From Acidobacteriota bacterium (lineage in GTDB: Bacteria; Acidobacteriota; Vicinamibacteria; Vicinamibacterales; Vicinamibacteraceae), in assembly GCA_013695405.1 (NCBI GenBank), contig JACDAO010000266.1:1-8606 (forward strand): a stretch of DNA of 8,606 nt. The letters run 5' to 3'. The position numbers and the translations under genes were made by a program. Positions within the stretch are counted from its first letter, which is position 1. Every line of letters begins with the position of its first letter. The notes beneath the pieces are model-generated. The model saw only the letters and a list, made by a program, of their open reading frames with translations. It made no database searches and was not told where the DNA came from. Shown here piece by piece: positions 1 through 5,708 of the stretch.

Positions 1-267
1 GCGCAGTCGCTGGCCGAGGCCACCCCGATGCAGACCGGCGCCGACACCGGCGGCGACAACGCCACCAACGCGAACATGAAAAACTGGATGGAGTGCGTGC
101 GGAGCCGCAAGACCCCGAATGCGCACATCGACGCCGGCTACAGCCACTCGGTGGCGCTGTGCATGACGATTGCCGCCATGCAGACCGGCCAGCGGGTGAC
201 CTTCGACGAAGCCACGCAGGACGTGGTGATTGGCGGACAAGGAGTCTCAAGTGCAGCACGACGATGA
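1..267 (+). CDS. Gfo/Idh/MocA family oxidoreductase, C-terminal fragment
   Basis: The reading frame is open from base 1 to a TGA at 265-267, giving 88 residues of a protein that starts outside the window. The fragment has the usual tail of Gfo/Idh/MocA NAD(P)-dependent sugar or cyclitol oxidoreductases: an N-W-M-E-C-V-R-S-R-K helix around residues 39-48, an alanine-rich helix with H-S-V-A-L-C-M-T, then G-Q-R-V-T-F-D near the end. The NAD-binding Rossmann domain and catalytic residues are off the left edge, so substrate, localisation and activity cannot be stated. The stop overlaps an ATG (ATGA at 264-267) and lies inside the start region of the next gene, which suggests co-transcription. Family assignment is fairly firm; the exact role is unknown. 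Confidence 0.75.
   Translation, partial: AQSLAEATPMQTGADTGGDNATNANMKNWMECVRSRKTPNAHIDAGYSHSVALCMTIAAMQTGQRVTFDEATQDVVIGGQGVSSAARR
239..244 (+). promoter_or_regulatory. Shine-Dalgarno site for the PmoA-family gene
   Basis: AAGGAG is followed after six bases by GTG at 251. This ideal spacing favours GTG 251 over the in-frame TTG at 230, which would place the site inside the gene. The same site lies about 19 bases before the out-of-frame ATG at 264, too far for normal use. Confidence 0.65.
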
Positions 268-1417
268 GCAAACGGCCGGCACCAGTCACGGATCGGCCTC
301 CGGTCACCGGGCACCGGGCATCGGCCTTCGTTCGGCGTTCGGCGTTCGGCGTTCGACGCTGGCCAGCGGTGCCGTGATCGCCGCGCTCGCCGTGGGAGGC
401 GCAGCCGTGACGGCACAGACGCCGAAGGTCGGCATCACCAGCACGCCTGCCGAGAAGAAAGTCGAGGTCACCGTGGACGGCAAGCCGTTCACGGCCTACA
501 TCTGGCCCGACAGCCTCGAGAAGCCAGTGCTGTACCCGATCCAGGCCGCCAGCGGCACCGTCGTCACCCGCGGCTTCCCTCCTCTGCAGGGTGAGCGTCA
601 GGACCATCCACACCACGTCGGGTTGTGGTTCAACTACGGCGACGTCAACGGCTTCGACTTCTGGAACAACTCGGACGCCATCACGCCGGATCAGAAGAAG
701 AAGATGGGATCGGTCGAGCACCGCTCGGTGGTTCGCGCCGAGAGCAAGGGCGACCACGCCGTGCTCGAGGTGAAGGCCGACTGGGTCAGTGGCGACGGCA
801 AGACCCTGCTCAACGAGTCGACCACGTTCACCTTCCGCGCCGCGCCCAACGTCCGGATCATCGACCGCGTGACCACCCTGGCGGCCGCCCCTGGCGCCGG
901 CACGGTCAAGCTGACCGACAACAAGGAAGGCATGCTCGGGCTGCGCGTGATTCGCGCGCTCGAGGACCCGGCCGAGAAGAGCGGCGAGTTCAAGGACGCC
1001 GCCGGTCGCGTCACCAAGATGGCCGACATGGACACCAGCGGCGTCTCGGGCAAGTACCTGAGCAGCGCCGGCAAGGTCGGCAAGGACGTGTGGGGCACGC
1101 GGGGCGCCTGGACCAAGCTGACCGGCACCGTCAACGGCAAGCCGGTGACCGTCGCGATGCTCGACACCCCCGGCAATCCCGGCCACCCGACCTACTGGCA
1201 CGCGCGCGGGTACGGCCTGTTCGCCGCCAACACGCTCGGCCAGTCGGCGTTGAGCAACGGCAAGGACACCCTGAACTTCGCGATTGGCGAAGCTAAGCCG
1301 GCGACCTTCAAGTACCGTGTGCTGGTGATCGATGGCGACCCGTCGGCGGCCGAGATCGAGAAGCTGTACCAGACCTGGGCCTCGACCAGCGGCGCACCGG
1401 GCGCGTCGAATCAGTAG
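251..1417 (+). CDS. secreted PmoA-family (DUF6807) protein
   Basis: From GTG 251 this is a 388-residue protein of the Pfam family called 'methane oxygenase PmoA' (DUF6807). The name is historical; the family is not particulate methane monooxygenase. Its biochemical role is not established, but members often sit beside Gfo/Idh/MocA sugar oxidoreductases, as here. A hydrophobic segment at about residues 36-55 ending V-T-A before Gln56 looks like a signal peptide, so export is likely. Recognisable motifs are D-H-P-H-H-V-G-L-W at 118-126, the N-Y-G-D-V-N-G-F-D-F-W stretch after it, and Y-W-H-A-R-G-Y-G-L-F with His at about 317. The first 35 or so residues are unusual: they are partly encoded by heptamer repeats (300-355), are unlike a normal signal-peptide n-region, and may not be the ancestral start. 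An ATG at 264 overlapping the upstream stop is out of frame. Family call is good, start uncertain. Confidence 0.82.
   Translation: MQHDDEQTAGTSHGSASGHRAPGIGLRSAFGVRRSTLASGAVIAALAVGGAAVTAQTPKVGITSTPAEKKVEVTVDGKPFTAYIWPDSLEKPVLYPIQAASGTVVTRGFPPLQGERQDHPHHVGLWFNYGDVNGFDFWNNSDAITPDQKKKMGSVEHRSVVRAESKGDHAVLEVKADWVSGDGKTLLNESTTFTFRAAPNVRIIDRVTTLAAAPGAGTVKLTDNKEGMLGLRVIRALEDPAEKSGEFKDAAGRVTKMADMDTSGVSGKYLSSAGKVGKDVWGTRGAWTKLTGTVNGKPVTVAMLDTPGNPGHPTYWHARGYGLFAANTLGQSALSNGKDTLNFAIGEAKPATFKYRVLVIDGDPSAAEIEKLYQTWASTSGAPGASNQ
300..355 (+). repeat. heptanucleotide tandem array inside PmoA-family gene start
   Basis: Eight consecutive 7-base units in one register: CCGGTCA, CCGGGCA, CCGGGCA, TCGGCCT, TCGTTCG, then GCGTTCG three times. 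The first three and last four form two related blocks. The array is translated in the current frame as part of the region before the signal peptide (R-S-A-F-G-V-R-R-S). Since 7 is not a multiple of 3, gain or loss of a unit would change the frame. Confidence 0.8.
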
Positions 1418-1431
1418 AATCACTGCCACGC

Positions 1432-1455
1432 GTAGCCGGCGGACTTGTCCGGCGG
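1432..1455 (+). repeat. GTAG-hairpin (REP-like) element, copy 1
   Basis: GTAG foot at 1432-1435, left arm CCGGCGGAC, TT centre, right arm GTCCGGCGG. One arm position (fourth) is mismatched; the other eight pair. It lies 14 bases after the PmoA-family stop. Copies 1 and 2 share flanks (GCCACGC before, ACAGGCGG after), so this is a direct repeat of about 40 bases. Confidence 0.8.
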
Positions 1456-1466
1456 ACAGGCGGCAG

Positions 1467-1489
1467 GCGTAGCGGAGAGTCGGCCACGC
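1467..1489 (+). repeat. degenerate GTAG unit between copies 1 and 2
   Basis: GCGTAGCGG followed by AGAGTCGGCCAC joins the two intact copies. It has a GTAG foot at 1469-1472 but no matching right arm. It resembles the left-arm-only units elsewhere in the window, although this match is weak. Confidence 0.35.
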
Positions 1490-1513
1490 GTAGCCGCCGG
1501 ACTTGTCCGGCGG
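1490..1513 (+). repeat. GTAG-hairpin (REP-like) element, copy 2
   Basis: GTAG foot at 1490-1493, left arm CCGCCGGAC, TT centre, right arm GTCCGGCGG, all nine positions pairing. It lies about 70 bases before the cytochrome c start, so the two hairpins may lie in the PmoA-to-cytochrome mRNA. Confidence 0.85.
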
Positions 1514-1582
1514 ACAGGCGGATCGGAACGCGGACGTCGTCAATTCCGCTCGGGCGACCAGAGATCGAGGAAAGAACCAACG

Positions 1583-1984
1583 ATGGCGAACGCACGCAAC
1601 GCGCAACGAGCGGTACTGCTGGCCCTGACGATGCTGACGGCGGTGAGCGGCACGCTGGCGGTGGCGCAATCCAAGAAGGCGGGGGCGGCCAAGGCAAAGG
1701 GCCCGGCCGTCGCCAAGTCGACGCCGGAGGAGATCGCCTCGGCCGAGGAGACCTACAAGACCAAGTGCTCGATATGCCATGCGGCCGACGGCAACTCGCC
1801 GATTCCCAACATGAGCTTTGCCGACGGCGAATGGCGTCACGGTGCGACCGTGCCCGAGGTCGTCAAGACGATCACCAACGGCGTGCCCGGTACGGCGATG
1901 ATGCCGTTCGGCACGCAGTTCAGCGCCGGCGAGATCGCCGCCCTCGCCCGCAAGGTGCGGACCTTCGACAAGAAGCTCAAGTAG
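1583..1984 (+). CDS. small secreted monohaem c-type cytochrome
   Basis: A 133-residue protein with one haem c attachment motif, C-S-I-C-H at 62-66. A probable distal Met ligand lies in G-T-A-M-M-P-F (Met106 or Met107), with the typical helix G-E-I-A-A-L-A-R-K-V-R after it. This is the layout of class I cytochrome c domains. A signal peptide is clear (hydrophobic residues 10-27, A-V-A before Gln29), and a Lys/Ala-rich linker leads into the domain; the protein should be periplasmic and carry electrons. ATG 1583 is chosen because it starts a normal signal peptide and is preceded by GAGGAAAG at 1567-1574. In-frame sequence further upstream runs through repeat DNA and is not protein-like. It follows the PmoA-family gene after a 165-base gap with two hairpins. 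Its electron donor is unknown; an exported sugar dehydrogenase is one possibility. Confidence 0.9.
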   Translation: MANARNAQRAVLLALTMLTAVSGTLAVAQSKKAGAAKAKGPAVAKSTPEEIASAEETYKTKCSICHAADGNSPIPNMSFADGEWRHGATVPEVVKTITNGVPGTAMMPFGTQFSAGEIAALARKVRTFDKKLK

Positions 1985-1988
1985 GAGG
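1983..1988 (+). promoter_or_regulatory. Shine-Dalgarno overlapping the cytochrome stop codon
   Basis: AGGAGG shares two bases with the cytochrome TAG (1982-1984) and lies nine bases before GTG 1998. The overlap suggests translational coupling of the cytochrome and VOC genes and supports the GTG start. Confidence 0.65.
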
Positions 1989-1997
1989 CAGTGACAC

Positions 1998-2399
1998 GTG
2001 GCCGATTCACAGAGCACGACCCTGCAAGGCAGAAGCGTGATGCCAAGCCTGACCGTCGACAACGTTCAGGACAGCCTGGATTTCTTCGGCAAGCTGGGAT
2101 TCGAGGTTGAAGATCGTTGGGAGAAGGATGGGGTGCTGATGGGCGCGATGCTCAAAGCGGGGCACGCCAGGCTCGGCTTGAGCCAGGATGACGGCCAGAA
2201 GGGCCGGGGTCGGGTCAAGGGCCTCGGGATACGTCTGTACGTCGAGGCGGACGGCGACATCGACCAGGCCGCGGCACGGGCCAGGGCCGCAGGCATCACG
2301 CTGACCAAAGAACCGCACGACACCGAGTGGGGGTCGCGGTCGTTCGACGTGACGGAGCCGACCGGATTCGTGCTGACGATCGCGTCGCCATCCCGGTAG
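1998..2399 (+). CDS. VOC superfamily (glyoxalase/bleomycin-resistance fold) protein
   Basis: A 133-residue protein with the fold signature of the vicinal oxygen chelate superfamily: M-P-S-L-T-V-D-N-V-Q-D-S-L-D-F-F and L-G-F-E-V at about 15-37, and near the end a second half with W-G-S-R-S-F-D-V and E-P-T-G-F at about 111-124. There is no signal peptide, so it is probably cytosolic. The usual metal-ligand positions do not show a clear His/Gln/Glu set; for example the last strand reads V-L-T-I-A where metalloenzymes often have Glu. It may therefore be a non-metal member or a small-molecule-binding protein. The start is GTG 1998, behind AGGAGG. It follows the cytochrome after 13 bases and probably shares its mRNA. 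Substrate unknown. Confidence 0.75.
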   Translation: MADSQSTTLQGRSVMPSLTVDNVQDSLDFFGKLGFEVEDRWEKDGVLMGAMLKAGHARLGLSQDDGQKGRGRVKGLGIRLYVEADGDIDQAAARARAAGITLTKEPHDTEWGSRSFDVTEPTGFVLTIASPSR

Positions 2400-2407
2400 C
2401 GCTTTCT

Positions 2408-4543
2408 TTACCTGGGTGTCGGGGCCGGCGACGATACACCCACCTGCTGCAGGATGAAGGCGTACTCGAGCGCCACCTGTTCGAGGCGCGTGAAGCGGCC
2501 CGAGCGCCCGCCGTGGCCTGCTTCCAGGTTGACGCGGAGCAGCACTGGCGCCGCCGATGTGTTGAGCGTGCGCAGCTTCGCCACGTACTTGGCCGGCTCC
2601 CAGTACTGGACCTGCGAGTCCCACAGCCCGGTGGTCACCAGCATCGCCGGATAGGCCTTGCGGGCCAGCTGATCGTACGGCGAGTACGACAGCATGTAGT
2701 CGTAGGACGCTTTCTCCTTCGGATTGCCCCACTCGTCGAACTCGTTGGTCGTCAACGGAATCGACTCGTCCAGCATCGTCGTCACCACGTCGACGAACGG
2801 GACGTGTGAGACGAGGCCGCGGTACAACTCGGGGGCGAGGTTGGCGACCGCACCCATCAGCAGTCCGCCGGCGCTGCCGCCCATCGCGAAGACCTTGTCG
2901 GCGGCGCCGTACTTCTGCGCGACCAGCGCCCTGGTCACGTCGACGAAGTCGGTGAAGGTATTGCCCTTCTTGAGCAACTTGCCGTCCTCGTACCAGGCGC
3001 GGCCCATTTCCTGCCCGCCGCGGATGTGCGCAACCGCGACCACGAAGCCGCGATCGAGCAGGCTGACCCAGTTGTGATCGAAGCCCGGCTCCGACGAAAA
3101 CCCATACGAGCCGTAGGCGTGCTGGTAGATCGGTGCGGTGCCGTCCTTGCGGATGTCCGTGCGGCAGACGATCGAGACCGGGACGCGCGCGCCGTCACGC
3201 GCGGTCACCCAGAGCCGCTCGGTGCGATAGCGCGACTTGTCGAAGCCGCCCAGCACCGGCGTCTCCTTGACCAAAGTTCGCGCGCCCGTCGTCATGTCGA
3301 GGTCGAACACCGTCGACGGCGTCGTCAACGAGGTGTAGGTGTAACGCAGGGTGGTGGCGTCGGCCTCCCGGTTGGTCGACAGGCGCATCACGTAGGCGGG
3401 CTCGTCCGAAGCGACGTCGCGCGACTGGCCGCTGGCGTCCAGCACCCTCAGGCGCTGCAGCGCGTCACGTCGTTCGGCGACCGCGATGAAGCGGTCGAAC
3501 GCGGCGAAGTCCGACAGGAACACGTCGGCGCAATGCGGCACCACCTCCCGCCACTGCGTGCGATCGCCGATCGCCTCGTCGGCAGCTTCGAGCAGGCGAA
3601 AGTTCCTGGCCTGCCAGTTGGTGCGCACCAGCCACCGGCCGCCGGCGTGGTCGACGTCGTACTCGAAGTCGCGCGCGCGCGGCACCAGCACCCGGAACTC
3701 GGCGGTCGGCTGGTCGGACGGGATGCAGCGGGTCTCGCTCGAAACGGTGCTGCTGACGCCGATGCACAGGAACCTGGCGTCCCTGGTGCGGCCAATGCCG
3801 ATGTAGAAACTGTCGTCGGCCTCCTCGTAGACCAGCACGTCAGTAGTGGGGTCGGTGCCGACGACGTGACGCTTGACCCGCGTGGTCAGCAGCGTCGACG
3901 GATCGATCTCGACGTAGAACAGCGTCTTGCCGTCGGCGGCCCAGGCGACGCTACCCGAGGTGTTCTCGATCCGCTCGGGCAGCACCGTGCCGCTGGCGAT
4001 GTCCTTGATCTGGATGACGTACTGCCGGCGCCCGACCGTATCGGTGGAATAGGCAAGGCGCGCGTTGTCGAGCGAGACGTCCCAGGCCTCGAGCGAGAAA
4101 TAGCTGTGGCCTGCCGCAAGCGCATTCTGGTCGACCAGCACCTGCTCGGCGCCGCCGCCAACCGGACGCCGCGCGTTGACCTCATAGTCCTGCCCGGCCA
4201 CGAACCGGCTCGCGTAGAGGTAGCCGCGCAATCGCCACGGCGGCGCCTCGTCGTCGGGCTTGATGCGGCCTTTGAGTTCCTCGAACAGCGTGGCACGCAG
4301 TGCCTTGACCGGCGCCAGCGCCGCCTCGGTGTAGGCGTTCTCCGCCTCGAGGTACGCCAGCATCTCGGGGTTCTTTCGGGTGTCGTCACGCAGCCAGTAG
4401 TACGGGTCGTCGCGGTTGCCGTGCGGCGACTCGACGACGTGGGGCTTGCGTTGCGCCACGGGTGGGGTGGGTGTCTGGGCCATCAACGGAGCGGCCAGGG
4501 CGACCGATGTCGCCGCGGCAAGCAGGACCAGCCGATCGTTCAT
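2408..4543 (-). CDS. ptrB: secreted oligopeptidase B (S9A prolyl oligopeptidase family)
   Basis: A 711-residue serine peptidase, expected to cut after Arg/Lys in short peptides. The N-terminal beta-propeller part begins with the family's Y-Y-W-L-R-D-D motif. The C-terminal alpha/beta-hydrolase domain has Ser557 (G-G-S-A-G-G), Asp642 (G-L-W-D-S-Q-V-Q-Y-W-E-P) and His677 (G-H-G-G-R-S-G-R-F). The Ser-Asp-His spacings (85 and 35) equal those I recall for E. coli OpB (532, 617, 652), with a constant offset of 25. Glu601 and Asp603 match the two acidic residues linked to basic P1 preference (Glu576, Glu578). The positions of Asp460 and Asp462 are here Glu485 and Gly487. The extra N-terminus is a signal peptide (residues 5-22, ending L-M-A), unlike the cytosolic enterobacterial enzyme, so a periplasmic or secreted role is likely. 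ATG 4543 has GGAG six bases upstream; ATG 4555 overlaps that site. Confidence 0.92.
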   Translation of the reverse strand: MNDRLVLLAAATSVALAAPLMAQTPTPPVAQRKPHVVESPHGNRDDPYYWLRDDTRKNPEMLAYLEAENAYTEAALAPVKALRATLFEELKGRIKPDDEAPPWRLRGYLYASRFVAGQDYEVNARRPVGGGAEQVLVDQNALAAGHSYFSLEAWDVSLDNARLAYSTDTVGRRQYVIQIKDIASGTVLPERIENTSGSVAWAADGKTLFYVEIDPSTLLTTRVKRHVVGTDPTTDVLVYEEADDSFYIGIGRTRDARFLCIGVSSTVSSETRCIPSDQPTAEFRVLVPRARDFEYDVDHAGGRWLVRTNWQARNFRLLEAADEAIGDRTQWREVVPHCADVFLSDFAAFDRFIAVAERRDALQRLRVLDASGQSRDVASDEPAYVMRLSTNREADATTLRYTYTSLTTPSTVFDLDMTTGARTLVKETPVLGGFDKSRYRTERLWVTARDGARVPVSIVCRTDIRKDGTAPIYQHAYGSYGFSSEPGFDHNWVSLLDRGFVVAVAHIRGGQEMGRAWYEDGKLLKKGNTFTDFVDVTRALVAQKYGAADKVFAMGGSAGGLLMGAVANLAPELYRGLVSHVPFVDVVTTMLDESIPLTTNEFDEWGNPKEKASYDYMLSYSPYDQLARKAYPAMLVTTGLWDSQVQYWEPAKYVAKLRTLNTSAAPVLLRVNLEAGHGGRSGRFTRLEQVALEYAFILQQVGVSSPAPTPR

Positions 4544-4549
4544 CGGGAA

Positions 4550-4553
4550 CTCC
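4550..4553 (-). promoter_or_regulatory. Shine-Dalgarno deciding the oligopeptidase B start
   Basis: On the minus strand GGAG lies six bases before ATG 4543. The alternative in-frame ATG at 4555 overlaps this site and would add only M-E-F-P. Confidence 0.6.
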
Positions 4554-4560
4554 ATCAACG

Positions 4561-4598
4561 TTCGACGGTCGACAACGGTCGATGGTCGACGGTCGGAC
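4561..4598 (-). repeat. heptanucleotide array upstream of oligopeptidase B
   Basis: Plus-strand units TTCGACG, GTCGACA, a 3-base break (ACG), GTCGATG, GTCGACG, GTCGGAC: a 7-base period with one interruption. The last unit is also part of the left arm of REP-like copy 3. The array starts 17 bases upstream of the gene's ATG, so it would lie in the 5' leader. Confidence 0.6.
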
Positions 4599-4613
4599 AA
4601 GTCCGACCGCTAC
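4590..4613 (-). repeat. GTAG-hairpin (REP-like) element, copy 3
   Basis: Read on the minus strand: GTAG foot (4613-4610), arm CGGTCGGAC, TT centre, arm GTCCGACCG, all nine positions pairing. Relative to copy 2, arm bases 2 and 4 differ and the opposite arm carries the compensating bases. Confidence 0.85.
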
Positions 4614-4654
4614 GCGGCAGGCGACGCCGTCTTTCGCGACGTGACAGGCGTCCC

Positions 4655-4678
4655 CGGTCGGACAAGTCCGACCGCTAC
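4655..4678 (-). repeat. GTAG-hairpin (REP-like) element, copy 4
   Basis: Same sequence and orientation as copy 3, 41 bases away. Its foot faces the foot of plus-strand copy 5, forming an inverted pair like the REP pairs of BIME/REPIN elements. Confidence 0.85.
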
Positions 4679-4716
4679 GTGGCTCGCGGACCGCTACGTG
4701 GCTCGCGGACCGCTAC
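4679..4716 (-). repeat. two tandem 19-base degenerate GTAG units
   Basis: The 19-base unit GTGGCTCGCGGACCGCTAC occurs twice with no gap (4679-4697 and 4698-4716). On the minus strand each unit starts with GTAG and CGGTC, the foot and outer left arm of copies 3 and 4, but lacks the matching right arm. They fill the space between the inverted copies 4 and 5. Confidence 0.8.
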
Positions 4717-4728
4717 GTGTCAGGCGAC

Positions 4729-4752
4729 GTAGCCGCCGGACTTGTCCGGCGG
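4729..4752 (+). repeat. GTAG-hairpin (REP-like) element, copy 5
   Basis: GTAG foot at 4729-4732, arm CCGCCGGAC, TT centre, arm GTCCGGCGG, identical to copy 2. It ends 13 bases past the stop of the isomerase-like gene (stop at 4766-4768, minus strand), so it would be in that mRNA's 3' region. Confidence 0.85.
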
Positions 4753-4765
4753 GTCGCTGATCGGT

Positions 4766-5620
4766 CTACACCGTGCAGAGCTGGACCGCTTCGCGCAGCG
4801 ACGTCAGCGGATCGCGTGTGGGAATGAACTCGTGCGCGAAGTAGCCAGGGAAATTCTTGTCGGCCACGAACTTCGCGATCGACTTCCACTGCAGTTCCTG
4901 AGTCTCGTCCAGCTCGTTGCGCCCGGGCACGCCGCCGGTGTGGAGGTGGGCGATGTACTCCCAGTTGTCGCCCATCGTCCGCATCACGTCGCCCTCCATG
5001 ATCTGCATGTGGTAGATGTCGTAGAGCAGCTTGACGCGCGGCGACCCCACCCGCTTGCAGATGTCCACGCCGTAGGGCGTGTTGTCACCGATGTAGTCCT
5101 TGTGGTTCACCTTGCTGTTGAGGAGCTCGACGATGATCGTCACGCCCTCGGCCTCGGCGATACCCTTGACCCGATTCAGGCAGGCCACGCTGTTGACCTT
5201 GGCCTCCTCGAGGTCCTGGCCGCGGCGATTGCCGAAGAAGGTGATGACGTTGGGCACACCGGCCTTGGCCGCCTTCGGGATCATCTCGGTCAGCGACGCG
5301 ACGATGCCGTCGTGGAACTTGGTGTTGTTGATGCCGTCGGGGATCGATCGCACCGTCGGAAAGCCTGTCGAGCAGGTCAGCCCGAAGTCGCGCCTGGCGA
5401 TGATCCACTCCTCTTCGGTCAGCAGGTCGACGGCCGGCAGGCCCATCTCGGCGCAGGCCTTGAAGAACTCGGGCAACGGGATCTTCGCGTAGCACCAGCG
5501 GCACACCGACTGCTTCAGGCGTCCGGTGGTCTTCTGCGCGGCGGCGGGCATCGGCACGGCAGCCGCCGTGGCCGCGACCGCCGCGGCGCCCAGCAATTGT
5601 CGGCGTGTGACGTCGGACAT
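4766..5620 (-). CDS. Tat-exported hydroxypyruvate isomerase-like TIM-barrel protein
   Basis: A 284-residue sugar isomerase/epimerase of the xylose-isomerase-like TIM-barrel superfamily, closest in motifs to hydroxypyruvate isomerase (Hyi). Visible landmarks are V-E-L-L-N-S with Glu165, Y-G-V-D-I-C-K-R-V, the strongly Hyi-like L-L-Y-D-I-Y-H-M-Q-I-M-E-G-D with Asp201, H-L-H-T-G-G-V-P-G-R with His227, and A-H-E-F-I-P with Glu264. The Glu, Asp, His and second Glu are the likely metal-site residues. The N-terminus has a twin-arginine signal (T-R-R-Q-L-L-G at 5-11, an alanine-rich stretch, A-A-A before Gln29), so the folded enzyme is probably exported, which is odd for classical Hyi. ATG 5620 has AAGGAG seven bases upstream. 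It follows manD after 87 bases. Its true substrate may be another keto sugar or sugar acid. Confidence 0.82.
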   Translation of the reverse strand: MSDVTRRQLLGAAAVAATAAAVPMPAAAQKTTGRLKQSVCRWCYAKIPLPEFFKACAEMGLPAVDLLTEEEWIIARRDFGLTCSTGFPTVRSIPDGINNTKFHDGIVASLTEMIPKAAKAGVPNVITFFGNRRGQDLEEAKVNSVACLNRVKGIAEAEGVTIIVELLNSKVNHKDYIGDNTPYGVDICKRVGSPRVKLLYDIYHMQIMEGDVMRTMGDNWEYIAHLHTGGVPGRNELDETQELQWKSIAKFVADKNFPGYFAHEFIPTRDPLTSLREAVQLCTV

Positions 5621-5627
5621 GCGGACT

Positions 5628-5633
5628 CTCCTT
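5628..5633 (-). promoter_or_regulatory. Shine-Dalgarno of the isomerase-like gene
   Basis: AAGGAG on the minus strand, seven bases before ATG 5620. It confirms the start and contrasts with the upstream neighbour manD, which has no such site. Confidence 0.65.
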
Positions 5634-5673
5634 GAGTGGCCGGATTGTAGACGATTCCCGCGTTCGGCTGTCA

Positions 5674-5708
5674 GACTCCCGCTTCCCGACTCCCGACTCC
5701 CGCTTCCC
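5674..5708 (-). repeat. heptanucleotide array between manD and the isomerase-like gene
   Basis: Five uninterrupted 7-base units, plus strand: GACTCCC, GCTTCCC, GACTCCC, GACTCCC, GCTTCCC. On the minus strand they read GGGAAGC or GGGAGTC and begin at the last base of the manD TAG (5710-5708). The array would be transcribed in the manD to isomerase leader. Confidence 0.85.

Noticed and set aside
230..250. TTG 230 as start of the PmoA-family gene
   Set aside because: The AAGGAG site would lie inside the coding region; GTG 251 has ideal spacing to it.
251..1417. Methane monooxygenase subunit, from the family name PmoA
   Set aside because: No transmembrane bundle and the wrong motifs; this is the soluble, secreted DUF6807 family that carries the name by history.
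1432..1513. Hairpins as intrinsic terminators
   Set aside because: No T-run follows any copy. An effect on transcription or RNA decay is possible but cannot be shown here.
1445..1582. N-terminal extension of the cytochrome from an upstream in-frame start
   Set aside because: It runs through REP-like copy 2 and would place the signal peptide in the middle of the protein; ATG 1583 fits both signal peptide and ribosome site.
3026..4732. Long plus-strand open frame opposite oligopeptidase B
   Set aside because: Antisense shadow of a gene with an intact catalytic triad; no recognisable motif or start context.
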